Source of the DNA: Lineus longissimus
Lineage: Eukaryota > Nemertea > Pilidiophora > Heteronemertea > Lineidae
Length of the DNA: 64,000 nucleotides
Direction: 5' to 3'
Assembly: GCF_910592395.1 (NCBI RefSeq)
Contig: NC_088309.1
Location: 14,140,599 to 14,204,598, forward strand
Both the position numbers and the translations under genes were made by a program. Positions within the stretch are counted from its first letter, which is position 1. Each line of letters starts with the position of its first letter. Below are positions 10,881 through 22,237 of the stretch, in pieces. The notes beneath the pieces are model-generated. The model had not been told where the DNA came from. It saw only the letters and a list, made by a program, of their open reading frames with translations, and ran no database searches.

Positions 10881-11588
10881 CCACTTAACTGTGGAATTTT
10901 TTTTCCATTAACCCACCCCCAGTGGGGGATTAATTAGGCGAAAAATACCATTTTTTTCAGTAAGTATGTTTTATTCACCTTGTAACACAATGCCTTGTAA
11001 TTTCTGGCCATTTCTTTGCTAGATTTACTCCAGAAACATGTAAAATAGTATGTCTACTTGTGTTTTAGGCAATAAAGTCTCATTTTTTACCATTTTGGGT
11101 GTTTTACAATAACTGCTAAAATGTCATCATCAAAAAACAGTTCAAAGTACTGCACTGCATCATCCTTATCGGCAACATTACCTTCAACCCTGGTACAGCA
11201 GTAAACTGAAACTTGTCACGACGCTGTCCATTTTCTGTCCAAGGAGGTTGATTTTGAATTACGCGCGCTTGAACTTGGTTGCCACGGCGACCACCTAGCA
11301 AATGCCCGCCATTACCATCACTGATCCAAAAAATTGACACCCAGAACACGCCTCACCTTTTGTGGCGCTCCCATTTTCGGGAAATCGCCGACAGTGCTGC
11401 CACACCTCAATAAAACTTGAGACTAAACATCGACGAACATCGGGAATCCCCATTGACGATCATGGTGTTGCATAGAACTGATATGACTACTAGAAAATAA
11501 GGTACAACAGTATGACGAGATATCTCGTCGTACCCAATAGCGGTGCACACGTGCATGACGAGATATCTCGTCCTGCACAGTTAAGTGG
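10881..11588. mobile_element. TTAA-flanked TIR element (piggyBac- or Kolobok-like), 708 bp
   Basis: TTAA at 10877-10880 and 11589-11592 flank perfect 13-bp inverted ends, CCACTTAACTGTG on the left and its complement on the right. Near the right end two perfect 16-bp palindromes, GACGAGATATCTCGTC, lie at 11514-11529 and 11557-11572, 27 bp apart; they could be transposase-binding sites. Near the left end is CCCCCAGTGGGGG. No transposase remains. Confidence 0.7.
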
Positions 11589-11592
11589 TTAA

Positions 11593-12113
11593 AAAAGGAC
11601 GCGATCTCAATGAGTTAATGTTTTTTCATCACCACACATTATACATGTGTGCGTAACAAAACTAATAATACATGGGAAGAAAAGTTCACAAATATCACTT
11701 CTTGATAAGAAAGACAGAGCTTATTCTGACGAGGCATGAGGACATTGTTGTTGAAATTGACTATGGTGCACATCTGGGTAAACTCTTAGGGAGTCAATTG
11801 AAAAAAAAATTCTACCCTAGGCCAATTTTGTTTGGGGAAATTTGCTGTTTTCAATACCTAGTTTTTGAAGGCTTGTCATGAAGAAACAACTCTTCCTATC
11901 ATGTTGGTGTAAAGAAAAGGTTTCTTGGATATTTTCAGTCCTTTCAGGTGATTCTAGTTGGGGGTGTATACTCGGGTTCGTTTTTGGGTAAAATCCACCA
12001 AAATGTGTCAAAAACGCACTTTTTTTGCCGATTTCTGGGGGAAAAAAAATTAATAATTTTTTTCTTTCTTTCTTTTATATTTCTATATCTTGTGGCCCTA
12101 GCGATCACATCCT
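11593..12113. other. No recognisable feature
   Basis: Unique-looking sequence with A- and T-runs around 12030-12080. A plus ORF at 11672-11881 has no family resemblance. Confidence 0.4.
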
Positions 12114-13345
12114 AAGTCCGCATGCGATATTCGCCGGCAAAATTCACCCCACAGTATTTCGCCTGCAAAATCTGTCTGAAAATTGACCAGCGAATGCGTG
12201 GCAATTACATAAAATTGCTGATATGTCAGATGCCGAATTCGCCCACAATCGCGCCTATTCTTCTATTTTTCACCCCAAAAATCGCTCCAGGCAAAATGGA
12301 GCGATTTTACAAAATTGGTGGCTCTTGCATGCTTGACCGATATTCGGCATGATTTTGCAACGACTTTCACCTTGTTTTATCAGCGGAAAAGTGCAGTCAC
12401 GAGACATAACCAAATCGGATCAACGGACGTAAACAAATCGGTGGACGCTGTATAGTAAAACAGCGTCCACCAGTGTCCACCAAGTTTAAAAACATACTTA
12501 AAGTCATCAAAGTAAAATCTAATGGTCATAAACGAAATAAGCAGGACATTTCCTAATTGTTTCAAGACATTTGTGTGCTAGATTAGCAAGTTGTTGTCTA
12601 AAATGTATCAGCGTCCACCACCCAGACGGTGGTCATGTTGGATTTGACTTGGAGGATAGGGCTTCCCAATACAATGATAGGGCTTCCGAATACAACAGAA
12701 GCCCTGTGATTTTAGACAAAATCTCCCTTATTTTACACCCAATAGTCATGAAATTTTCATGAAATTTGTTTTTTATGGTATATTTCGTTTATGGCTGCTA
12801 AATTTTGTTTTGATGACTTTATAACCGACTTTAAACCTGGTGGATGCTGTTTAGGATGACCGGATACTACAACGATCTTGATTGGTTGGCTGAGACTCGA
12901 AAATATAAGCCTCACTATGATTAGCTGTATGATTCGGTACATTCCGCCACAATCCTTCGGAATGCATACCATAATACTAACAACCTCAAACCTCTGTGCC
13001 GAATTTGTGTAGCTCCTTGTGGATAGATGCGATGTATTTGATTACTGGAGTCAGGTTGACCGGGAATTCCAGTTGGTGTTTTTGTTTGGTCTGCTATCAG
13101 CTGATGTCACAATTCATATACTACAACACATGCAATATTTCCTCCATTCCGATGGTTGGTGAGAGCGAATAAGGCGCGATTATTGATAGATTTTCGCCTG
13201 CGATTATCATTCAGTCTGAATTTTCGCCTGATCATAATAGAATCGCCGAAGCAGGCAGCGATTTGGAGGTGAATGAGTGTGGCGATATTCGACCAGGCGA
13301 ATTTTTGCCCCGATTCGCGCAGTGAATATTCGCGTGCAGACTTTA
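12114..13345. mobile_element. Candidate TIR element with many GGCGAAT motifs
   Basis: The two ends are imperfect inverted repeats (AAGTCCGCATGCGATATTCG on the left; the right end read in reverse gives AAGTCTGCACGCGAATATTC). The words GGCGAA, TTCGCC and TCGCC cluster within 250 bp of each end (12130-12330 and 13150-13330) in both orientations, as subterminal motifs do in hAT-like elements. In the middle are a hairpin at 12441-12470 (11-bp stem GTGGACGCTGT) and further GTCCACCA words at 12472 and 12610. I could not settle a target-site duplication. Confidence 0.45.
12441..12470. repeat. Hairpin, 11-bp perfect stem
   Basis: GTGGACGCTGT, loop ATAGTAAA, ACAGCGTCCAC. The same GCGTCCACCA words recur at 12463-12482 and 12610-12620. 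It might be a TIR junction of an inner element. Confidence 0.8.
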
Positions 13346-13640
13346 ATCCTGAACCCTAAACAAACACAACATGTCAAATTTGGCCAAAGAGACCTATATT
13401 TATGCAGATAAAAAACATGAATTGAAGATAGTGTCTTCGTCGCGAGCGTGTTCACAAGCGATTTGCGCCAAAATTTGCAGTAGGAAGCATGCATTTATTT
13501 GGCAGCAGACGATCGATCTGAGTACCACCTTTCGAATTGCTGGTGCGAAAATTCGGAATTATAGGTGAAACGAAGGGAATTCAAAGATTTCTAATGGGAT
13601 ACCTATTGTGATGACACCGTAAGGTAAGAATTTTTGTTCC
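13346..13640. other. No recognisable feature
   Basis: Short unique stretch between the GGCGAAT-rich element and the LINE fragment. Confidence 0.4.
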
Positions 13641-13993
13641 TCCCTAAACTTTGACAAAGCGGACTATGGAGCAATGAGCAAAAAAATCAGTGAACTCAAA
13701 TGAGCTAGTTGAGATTGTAAGGGCCACTGATGTTGACACAGCATGGTCAATGTTGAAAGAGGAAATTGAGCGAGTGACAATGAGATACACCCAAAGTTTA
13801 AGAAAGACCACTCAACCAGACAAGAAAAGGAAACCACTGTTGGTTATCCCTGCTGCACTTAAGAAAGTGAGGAGGAAAAAGGAGGCCTTCAGAAGATACC
13901 TGCTGATAAAAAACAAAGGACGGGCAGGACTTTATCGAGTACTAACAAGCTAGGAGAGAGGCTTGGATGGAAACACGGGCAGCTGCACGCGAG
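13641..13993 (+). pseudogene. LINE (CR1/Jockey-like) ORF2 fragment, left half: linker before the RT domain
   Basis: The plus-strand translation gives NFDKADYGAMSKKISEL, then DVDTAWSMLKEEIERV, then a basic stretch ending KKVRRKKEAFRRYLLIK. This is the order typical of the linker between the endonuclease and RT domains of CR1/Jockey-clade LINEs. An in-frame stop before the longest ORF (plus 13690-13953) and another near 13950 show decay. It stops exactly at the LTR at 13994, and the frame resumes at 24264 after removal of a 4-bp duplication. Confidence 0.7.
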
Positions 13994-14397
13994 TGTACGG
14001 TAAGGTGTTTGCGATGTAGGCCTATGGTTTAGTACATAGCTCACATTAGCATGTAACGTATTGCAGGTATCAAGAATCCCAAGGTTGTTGGCAGGTTGCC
14101 ACAAGGGTTAAAATATGTGTTGGCCTACATGTTCAGATCACACCATTGAATATTATATAACATAGTGACTTATTATTGGGGCGAGCTAGCGAGTGTACCA
14201 TATACCATACGCCAAGTGATTAAAACAAGAATGATGAGGAATCATGAGTTGTTGATTGATCAAGTAGCTGAGAGGTAAACCAAGATGAGGCATCACCTGG
14301 TGTGGTGGCCCTCTCCCAGCTAGTCCCCGCAGAACTGAGAGGAGCCACTCGGCAGCATCAACACCAGGAAAGTACCATAAACGCGTACGACCTCACA
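13994..14397 (+). repeat. Left (5') LTR
   Basis: 404 bp beginning TGTACGGTAAGGTGTTTGCG and ending GACCTCACA. It lacks about 75 bp present in the right LTR, between GAGCTAGC and GAGTGTACC. Several substitutions separate the two LTRs, so the insertion is not young. It contains a TAGGCCTA palindrome near 14018. Confidence 0.85.
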
Positions 14398-14398
14398 G

Positions 14399-14415
14399 TG
14401 GTGTTGGAACCCAGG
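14399..14415 (+). other. Primer-binding site candidate
   Basis: TGGTGTTGGAACCCAGG starts one base after the LTR end, the usual place and the usual TGG start for a tRNA primer site. I could not assign the tRNA from memory. Confidence 0.5.
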
Positions 14416-14531
14416 TATCAGATCAACAAAAAAAAGAACCACGCCTACAGCCAAGCAAGTCAGTCAAGTGAGTAACAGTTAATTTTTCACATCCTGCAAA
14501 ATGGCATTTGATTGATCTCAGAAATACAATG

Positions 14532-15256
14532 GGACCTGATCACTTCGAAGGAACTCAGAAATTCCCTGAAGACAATGTCATTTATTTTCTAAACAAATCC
14601 GAATGTTATGCAAAATTTTGCCAATGGGACAACCACCAAAAATGTTGTGCTTTTCCACTGTATTAACAGGGGCAAGCTCTGAAGTTTTTTGGAACATTGA
14701 ATTCTGAACAGCAAACGAATTATTTGAAATTAGAAGAAGCCTTCAAGAGAAAATTGATTCTCCAGAATACCGGTTATCTTTGACACACGCGTATTGGCTA
14801 TTACAACAAGACTTGGATCAATCTGTGGAAGCCTTTGCGGACAAATTTTACAGCTTAAGCGATAGACTTCAGAAGTCTGATCGTGACCGCAGAGTGGATT
14901 TCATTTTTATATTAAAAGAAAACTTGAGGAAGTTTGTGATAGCCAAACAACCAGAAGATTACTGGAAAGCTCGAGAATATGCTTTCTTGGCGGAAACTAT
15001 TGAAAATTTGAATTTGGAAAAAGTGGAAGAGCCACAAGCAATTCAAACAGCATCCTCAGTTGCTTTTCTGGACAATGAGCCTGTGACGGCCATCCAGGCC
15101 CCCGTAGGACATTTGTATATTAAGTTGGGCATAGCCCTTGTGGGACACCGTAGGTTGGTTTTACTTCCTGCTGCGCATGTGTGGTTCAGCGCATTTTGCC
15201 ATTTCCGACATTTGACACACAATGAGATAGGTTTCTTTACCACCTTAAATCCTTGA
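14532..15256 (+). pseudogene. Decayed Ty3/gypsy-like Gag
   Basis: The first frame reads FEGTQKFPEDNVIYFLNKSE, a YAKFCQWDN block, an in-frame TAA at about 14666, then GQALKFFGTLNSEQQTNYLK and AFKRKLILQNTGYL before a TGA. A frame change near 14780 continues QQDLDQSVEAFADKFYSLSD and a helix-rich stretch ending AFLAETIEN. This order (W..QK, G.A..F..L, Y..L..AF..R, ESV..FA..F..L) follows retrotransposon Gag capsid domains as I know them. No zinc knuckle survives after it. The element is therefore non-functional for Gag. Confidence 0.65.
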
Positions 15257-15569
15257 TCAATCAATGTATATTTAAGCATTCGAACCCCAGGACAGAGGTA
15301 ATTGTAGAATGAAACACAAAGATTTAAAAGTGATAACAAGTTTTGTGTGTAAAGGCCCGGTGATGCCATAATTTGGCTTTGAAGGGCAGCGGTGGAATCC
15401 GTTCGGGTTTTCCCCCTGGTTCGGAACTTTTCATCTTGGAAGCTGTCCAAGTGCTTTATGGTCGTCGGAAGATCTTATGTAAGGTGTTCAGTACAATCCT
15501 TGGGGATTGTTTTGAGTTGTTAAAGGTTAACTTTAAAGTGTCCGACCCTTTTTGTGGGTAATTTCCTGT
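15257..15569. other. No recognisable feature inside the LTR element
   Basis: This is where Pol would start. I checked the plus frames for protease (DTG), RT and integrase motifs and saw none; the minus ORF 15043-15450 is a shadow of Gag and its flank. Confidence 0.4.
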
Positions 15570-15728
15570 GTGAAGTGAAAAACGTGCGAAATGCTCCAAC
15601 TGTGAGCACATTCAAAAAGGTGCTGAAGTCGAGATTATGGTGACTTTGTTTTCAAAGCGCAGCCGAGCAATCATACGTTATTGGATAATTGCGCTATATA
15701 AGTCTTATTTGAATTGAATTGAATTGAA
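15570..15728 (+). mobile_element. 3' end of an L2/CR1-like LINE
   Basis: One frame reads APTVSTFKKVLKSRLW then stop, like the extreme C-terminus of L2/CR1-clade ORF2. It is followed by a short UTR with GCGCTATATAAGTCTTATTT and a run of (GAATT)n, the usual 3' tail of these LINEs. It is a 5'-truncated insertion within the LTR element. Confidence 0.6.
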
Positions 15729-16124
15729 GTGTAGAGCGTGCTCTTAATTAGTTTGGAGTTTTAACACCAGGTGGCTCCACTGTACGGTCAGCCCATGTAT
15801 AGATGTTTGCATTCATTTACCAGTTTGTGTTTGCTGTTGGACTTATGAGTCCCTATTTCGTATTATTTCGGTTTTTACGTGAGTGAGAACTCGTGAGATT
15901 GTAGAAGAATGAGTAAGAGCGTCCAAAGCAAGAGAAATAAAGGATAACGACATCCTCATTACACTAACCAAGATTCGTCTTTTATTTCAAGAGAAGCTGA
16001 CATTGATATTAACCCAGGTTAGGCGCCATCACAGAGCCTGCTGTTCAGACATTTCAAGGGGGGAGAAGTTACATGCAGTCTGAAAGGAAATTCTGTTGTC
16101 CAACTAAAAATAGGCCTATCTTAT
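15729..16124. other. No confident feature; possible old LTR-like piece
   Basis: Starts TGTAGAGCGTGCTC and contains AATAAA near 15937 and GGGGGGAGAAG near 16060, so an old solo LTR or internal UTR is possible. No partner copy is in the window. Confidence 0.3.
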
Positions 16125-16694
16125 TTGGCAGAGAAAAGAAACAAACCAAATGAGAATTATCATTACAATCATTTAGAGCAAAATAAAGGAGAATTTAGGA
16201 AAACATATACGCTGAGTAGAAGTAGCACAATCCAACGCAAAGAATTTGCAAAACCATTAAAACTGAATGGAAGGACCACTCCCATTTTAGAAAAACCAAA
16301 CTTGGAGAACAAATCTATCTTGGGCATGGTGCCTGGTTTGAATGTTGTTCATAATATGGCATGTGCTACTGAGACTGACCCCCCTTGTTCCATGACAGAT
16401 AGGGACATGTTAGAACTTGGTCATTTAACTGGTAAAATTGGAGGAATAAACAATAGCCATATTGACGTTCCAAAACCAGAGTTGGTTGAAACTTGTTCAA
16501 ATGATATGGTTGATCGTAAAAGTGTAGAAGACTCCCTAAGTTACATGATGGGCAATGACGAAAACTATGTGGATGATTCAACTAATATACTAGTATTGGG
16601 CAATTCGCCTAACAGCAAATTGCAGACCACATCCCTGGTGAAAGTATTTTGTCATGTTGAGAAATTAGGTTTGCACCAGGATATAACCAGATAA
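16125..16694 (+). CDS. Unknown ORF in the LTR element, about 189 codons, no family recognised
   Basis: Open from about 16112 to TAA. No ATG lies at the start of the frame; the first in-frame Met is near codon 67, in GMVPGLNVVHN. The product is Asn-, Lys- and Ser-rich in its first third, with no transmembrane segment and no zinc-knuckle pattern. It lies in the internal region of the LTR element where pol would be expected, in the same direction as gag. It could be a spliced accessory exon, a fast-evolving Gag or Env remnant, or chance. Its length without stops in AT-rich DNA is the only evidence for coding. Confidence 0.3.
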   Translation: MAEKRNKPNENYHYNHLEQNKGEFRKTYTLSRSSTIQRKEFAKPLKLNGRTTPILEKPNLENKSILGMVPGLNVVHNMACATETDPPCSMTDRDMLELGHLTGKIGGINNSHIDVPKPELVETCSNDMVDRKSVEDSLSYMMGNDENYVDDSTNILVLGNSPNSKLQTTSLVKVFCHVEKLGLHQDITR

Positions 16695-18772
16695 ATCAGA
16701 GGCAAATAACCCTGAATAACCAGCTGAATTAGGTTGTGACAGTAGGTGCATCATAAACACTAGAATTAGCGATGGTTCTGGGACTGCAACAACTCAGCAT
16801 ATGGATGGTCAGAATCCAGCAGACAACAAGCAAATGTAATCTGAATCTCAACATCTTTCGTATCTTTTGATGAGTTTTCTGGTCGAGTGAGGGAAACCAG
16901 TTGGCCATCTGATATGGCTGGTGGGGATGAAAGCTCCCAATGTTGGGACGACCAATAATACATTGCGTCTCCACAGTATTTATATTATAATACCTCCCTC
17001 CATGCACACATGGTTCTGCTGCCAATTTTTTCTTCAAATGATCTAGGTGTCAATCATGCACTTGTGGGTACTGGCACCACGTAGGTAACTTCTGATCTGA
17101 TCTTAAGTGGCAGGTTTTTGGTGCTTTGTCCTGGTGCTCATTTTTAAGATGACAAAACACTATCACCAGGGATATGGTCTGCAATTGCTGTTAGGAAAGT
17201 CACAACCTGGGGACAAAAAATAAATGTGATTTAGACTTCGCATTCCTTTGAAGTGTAGGTTGCAACATCCCAGGCCATTGATGCATGCATGGTCACAACA
17301 TAGGGGCAACCGGGAATCATGGCAAGGATTTTTACAACCATTCTTTTGAGGTGTAGATTGTGATGTGAGGGAAATGTCTTGATCTCTACATAACATTCCT
17401 TCGACATGGTGCAACAAACCAGTCCAGTAGATATATACATGGTCATAGCATACGGCATCGAGACAACCAGTATGCAAGGTTACGGCCAGGCCCAAGGGGT
17501 ATGACCGATCAGCACTAAGAGTAAAAACGTAAAATGCAATAATATATTTTTAAACTAACTGCCACAGTAGGTTTATTTATTCAGTCTTTTTAAGTAAAAG
17601 TATTACAGTGAAAAGAACGAAATACGGCTGGAATATTATACTGGTTTGTCTTCGGACGGCAAATTCAGCACTGCACCGATGTCAAGGTTAAGACGGTTAT
17701 ACGACTTTGCCTCATCAGCTCCTCGTGGTCAAGGCTCCTATATCCGTGACTGATGCGGTCGCAGAACAGAACAGATGCTGATCATCCCCGTCACTGCGTC
17801 AGGCTGTAAAACAGAGCGAGGAAATATTTTAACTTCACCAGAAGTTTTATCATCATTATTCAGACCAACAGACACTGACTACCTGCTAATAGTCTATGAA
17901 TTTCATTGTCATAATTCAGAACAAACACTTATCACCTTTGCTGACAATATTTTCAGAAGGTGTGTACATTCGTGTGTCCATTTACACTGCACGTGTATAC
18001 GTGCTTTACTGTACATTTCTACAGGAGTGAGCAGGATGTACAGAAAAACGATCTCCAAAACTGTTGCTTTCAGCACTCGCGACACGTTAAGCGAGGTTTT
18101 AGCAATTATTTTCAGTGAAGGTATATCTCATGTGTAGAGTCTGGGGGATTTTGAGACATTCTTAGGTGTTTAAGGCGCACAGTTTGATGAAACTTGCCCG
18201 AATTCGTAATTTTTTTGATGAATGTATATCCGCCATTGCGGGGATCTGGAAACTTTCGGATGACAAGTTTGCCTCAAAAGATGGACGTGCTCCCTATAAT
18301 CACCCAAACTAACAGCGAATATATATTCTTAAGATCTTTTTCTTGACCTCTGATGAGTTAATTTTGTCTGATGCAGTGTTTCAACACAAATTTGAGGGCG
18401 ATTACAATCACGAAAAAATCACACTCACCCAGTCTAGAATGCGTAGACGAAATGTCTGTTGGCTCTTCCATGTAGCGAATATCCTCCCACCTGTTCAGGT
18501 CGGGACAGATCAACGTTGAGCAACTTGCCTAATCGGTAAAAACGCGGGAGGCAGTGCTATTACCGGAACGGTTCAGAACCGGCGATTTCCATCAAAAATC
18601 ACCCGAAAACTAAAAAAGTAAGCAACGGCTGCAAAAATAAAGTACACGTTGTTCGTTAGCAGGTTATGAAACGTAACCTAACCAAATTTCAGGTCGTTCC
18701 GTGCGGCAGTTTCGGAGATACGTGTCGAAAACCACATCCCTCGGGTCCTGGCGATCGGCTCAGTAAAAACAA
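16695..18772. other. No recognisable gene; diverged tandem unit at 17240-17480
   Basis: Within it, about 165-bp units starting CATTCCTTTGAAGTG and CATTCCTTCGACATG recur (17246 and 17395), each containing ATGGTCA.A.CATA and GCAAGG words. ORFs on either strand (for example plus 17775-18137) have no recognisable family. Confidence 0.4.
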
Positions 18773-18806
18773 TAGACCATATCCACGGAGTTGTGGATAT
18801 GGTCTA
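18773..18806. repeat. Perfect hairpin, 14-bp stem, 6-nt loop
   Basis: TAGACCATATCCAC, loop GGAGTT, GTGGATATGGTCTA. It directly precedes the open frame that becomes the 18807-19647 ORF. It has no T run after it, so a terminator is not suggested; it might be a transposon end or an RNA structure. Confidence 0.85.
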
Positions 18807-19647
18807 ATTACACGAACAGAATAGCAGACCAGAACCTGATGATGATCAAAGTGGCAACATACTGTCAAACATAGCGTTTGTCAATGTGCCACAGACTGTG
18901 GAGACGCATCCGGATAGGCATATCCCTGGGTGTGGAATTCAAACACAGGAAGATGATGACAATAATGACAAAGAAAAATGCAAAATATTAGAAACTGAGA
19001 GAAGCCATTGGAGCAGTAGAATTGACAAGTTGAGAAAATATGTAGAGAAAATATTGACCATTGGGTTAAATTTGTTGATATTGTTGTCGATAATTATAGC
19101 AATTGAGAAGGGATATCAGATCCTTTTATTCATCAGTGTCTATTCATTACATTCTGTGTTCTTATTGAATTTGCTCCATAACAGTGATGATGTAGTCAGG
19201 CTATTTGACTATTTAAGGAAATATTGTTATAAAATTGGATTAGTGAAAATTATAAGGCAGCACTTGGAGAACAGTACTCAAGGGAAAACTGATGTGGTTC
19301 TTAGGGACAATGTTCAGCCACAAAAGTGTACCGCTATAAACGAGAGTCTTAAGTTAGGAAATAAAATACAAATTGTAATGGAAGCAGACAATAACGGATT
19401 AGGAACTGATTTAATCGAAGCAGTAAAACAAAATGAAATTATGGGACATAGAGTTACATATCGAATTAAGAAAACGCGAAAATTTGAGGATGAAGTTGAA
19501 AACAAAGCAATAACAGAACATACTGATGAAGGGCAGAAAAAGGAACAAATCGTACTCGACCCACTCCACCTGGTGAGACCACCAGAAAAATTGTATCAAT
19601 CACTAGATCAGTCCTTAACTTGTGTCAACAATTGGGTTATAATGTGA
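18807..19647 (+). CDS. Unknown membrane-protein-like ORF in the LTR element
   Basis: An open frame of about 280 codons begins after the TAA at the hairpin. There is no ATG until deep inside the frame, so it may be a spliced exon or a fragment. The N-terminal part is acidic (EDDDNNDKEKC). It is followed by two hydrophobic stretches (LTIGLNLLILLSIIIAI and ILLFISVYSLHSVFLLNLL) separated by a short EKGYQ loop, a two-pass hairpin membrane topology. A charged C-terminal half follows, with KKTRKFEDEVENK. I do not recognise the family. In an LTR element, an envelope-like or accessory membrane protein is one possibility, a captured host exon another. It lies 300 bp before the nested element 19951-22237. 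Confidence 0.4.
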
Positions 19648-19950
19648 TTTCCATTAACCATAGGCTTGGGGTGACAGTCATAAGGTTCCATTTATTTTGA
19701 CAGATCAATCATTGGTTTTGTTTTGTATTGTTGAGAAAAATGTCTGTTACACTCGCTGGTCTTGCCCAAGTGCCTGCGGGAACACCGATGTCGACTGGTG
19801 AGGAGATATACTGATAACGATAAAGCCGAACATCAGAGCATCAAGTTTGCAAATTTGCTAATTGAAATTGTGATGAACTTATCATTTAAAGTGACAGTGT
19901 GGAGAGACATACTATATAGTTGTATAGACTAGAGAAGAAAAGAGAAAAAA

Positions 19951-22237
19951 AAACAGCCAGGGGCCATTGTGCTCAGCATATAGATATTTGGTGCTTTGGA
20001 ATTCATCCAGGTTAAGAAACATTGAACATGTATAGTACATAGGTCAAACCAAAGTCGGTATGACATGTGATGTATCGTTGCTTGGAATAAGTACCATAAG
20101 AATATCATCAAAAACAAGTCACTAATAAACGAGATATTGCACTTTTTACCTATTTTACTTTTGGCCTCCTGGTGGCCAAGTTGAGTACCAGATCAGATCG
20201 AAATTTGGTGTCCGAGGTTACATGACGTAGGGAGTCATTGACGTAGGGAGTCATGTGTACCAGATTTCAAGTTCATAGCTTTAGTGGTTAAGAAACGTGC
20301 AATTTACGCCATTTGACCTCTGTGACCTTGAAAAGCAGGTCAAATCAAAAACTCATATGATATGTGATGTATCCTTGCTAGGAGAGCCTACCATAAAAAT
20401 GTTATTGAAAACGAATCACTAATAAGCGAGATATCACACTTTCTAGGTTTTCACTTTTGGCCCCCTGGTGGCCAAGTTGAGAAGCAGACCGGCCTGAAAT
20501 TCAGGGTCAGAGGCCAGCTGACCTAGGGGGTCCTTTGTACAAAGTCTCACGTTCATAGCCTTAGGGGTTAACAAACTTGCCACAGTTGCGCTCAAATGGT
20601 CAATTTACGCCATTTGACCTCTGTGACCTTGACAAGTGCGTCGAATCAAAAACCTGTATCATATGTGATGTATCCATGCTAAGAGTATCTACCATAAAAC
20701 TTTTACCAAAAACTAATCAGTAATAAGCGAGATATGGCACTATTTCTAAAATTTTTGGTTTTGGCCCCCTGGTGGCCAAGTTAAGTATCAGACCGGACTG
20801 AAAATCAGTGACACAGGTCATCTGACCAAGGGGGTCATGTGTACGAAGTTTAAAGTTCATAGCTTTAGTGGTTAAGAAACGTGCCATAGTTACACACAAA
20901 TGGTTAATTAACACCATTTGACCTCTGTGACCTTGAAAATAAGGTCAAATCAAAAACCCGAAGGATATGTGATGTATCCTTGCTCTGAGTAGCTACCATA
21001 AAAATAAAATTGAAAACAAGTCACTACTAAGCGAGATATTGCACTTTTTACTTTTTTTAGTTTTGGCCCCTGTTGGCCAAGTCGAGAATCAGATCAGACC
21101 GAAATTCGGTGTCAGAGGTTATATGATGTACAAGGAGGATACCGCGGTGACGTCACATCACGTGATCCCGACCCATATTAGTGATCGCTATGGCCAATCA
21201 GATTCAGTCTACTGACAGCACCAGCACTGAACACATCTTCACGTCTCACTGTCTGGTGCGCTCCTGTACACAAAACACCAATAGACATGAAATATTGCAA
21301 TACCTAGTATGGATTCTTCCTGTGTAAAATAAAATTTACAGAGCAGATTAACTTCCACGAATAAAAAAGACGTTTGGCGTGGCCAAAGTGCAGAAATAAT
21401 GTCTCCGCTAAAATACACTACAAAATACACTAGGCAATGCACTACGCAATATACAGTAGAGATGCAGTTGAGTTTGTTATTATTTTGACTTAGAAGCCCC
21501 ATATCTGGGAGACTGTTTTGAAACCATCGCTAATTTTGGAAGATCGGTGCCCGGCTATTTGGTTTAAAAAACCCTATTTTTCCCCATCAAAACAGCACTT
21601 TTCATTATTCAAATGATAGCTTATTGTCTGAAGACTTATTTCATAGCAGAAAAGTACTAATAACTCTGATTTGATGCGAAAAATCTAACTTTTTTGATGA
21701 CTTGATTTTCCCTTGGCCGTGGATCGAGTTTGTTTACAATATGCAGCGCCATCTTGGAAAAGCCGTGACGTCACCGCGGTATCCTCCTTGTATGATGTAG
21801 GGAGTCATGTGTACCAAATTTCAAGTTCATCGCTTTATTGGTAAAGAAACGTGCCACAGTTACGCTCAAATGGCCAATTTACGCCATTTGACCTCTGTGA
21901 CCTTGACAAGTACATCAAATCAAAACCCAGTATCATATGTGATGTATCCTTGCTAAGAGTATCTACCATAAAACTTTTACTAAAAACTAATCAGTAATAA
22001 GTGAGATATCACACTATTTATGTTTTCAGTTTTGGCCCCCTAGTGGCCAAGTCAAGAATCAGACTGGACCGAAATTCAGTGTCAAAGGTCATCTGACCTA
22101 GGGGGTCATGCAAACATAAGTTTCGAGTCCATAGCCCTAGCGGTTAAGAAACGTGCCACTGTTTTAGAAATAGGATACGACGGACGACGACGACGGACAC
22201 TGCGGTGTTGTATAGACTCCCCTACGGTGAGCCAAAA
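19951..22237 (+). mobile_element. Tandem-core hairpin-family element, type C, nested in the LTR element
   Basis: GGCC end CAGCCAGGGGCCATTGTGCT at 19954; at least six tandem cores with TGACCTCTGTGACCTTG near 20316, 20620, 20925 and 21893; a short ACG array at about 22178-22197; and the end block TAGACTCCCCTACGGTGAGC then CAAAAA. GTGCTCA at the left end pairs with GGTGAGC at the right end. It is inserted in an A run of the LTR element. It is interrupted by the TIR element 21131-21790. A 17-bp local duplication (GACGTAGGGAGTCAT) is present near 20224-20258. Confidence 0.72.
21131..21790. mobile_element. 660-bp TIR element with perfect 26-bp inverted ends
   Basis: Left end 21131-21156 starts CAAGGAGGATACCGCGGTGA; the right end 21765-21790 is its exact reverse complement. 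The flanks give TATGATGTA on both sides (9 bp); because the junction letters are TA, a 7-bp or 5-bp reading with longer TIRs is also possible. The surrounding core consensus shows the empty site. No transposase ORF is present. Candidate superfamilies are MULE-, P- or Merlin-like; I cannot choose. It is the innermost of four nested insertions. Confidence 0.88.

Noticed and set aside
15280-15300. tRNA B-box-like word on the minus strand (GGTTCGAAT)
   Set aside because: No A box or cloverleaf can be drawn around it.
15043-15450. Minus-strand Cys-containing ORF with CVKCRKWQNALNHTC
   Set aside because: It overlaps the Gag pseudogene on the other strand, has no recognised zinc-finger spacing and no splice or start support.
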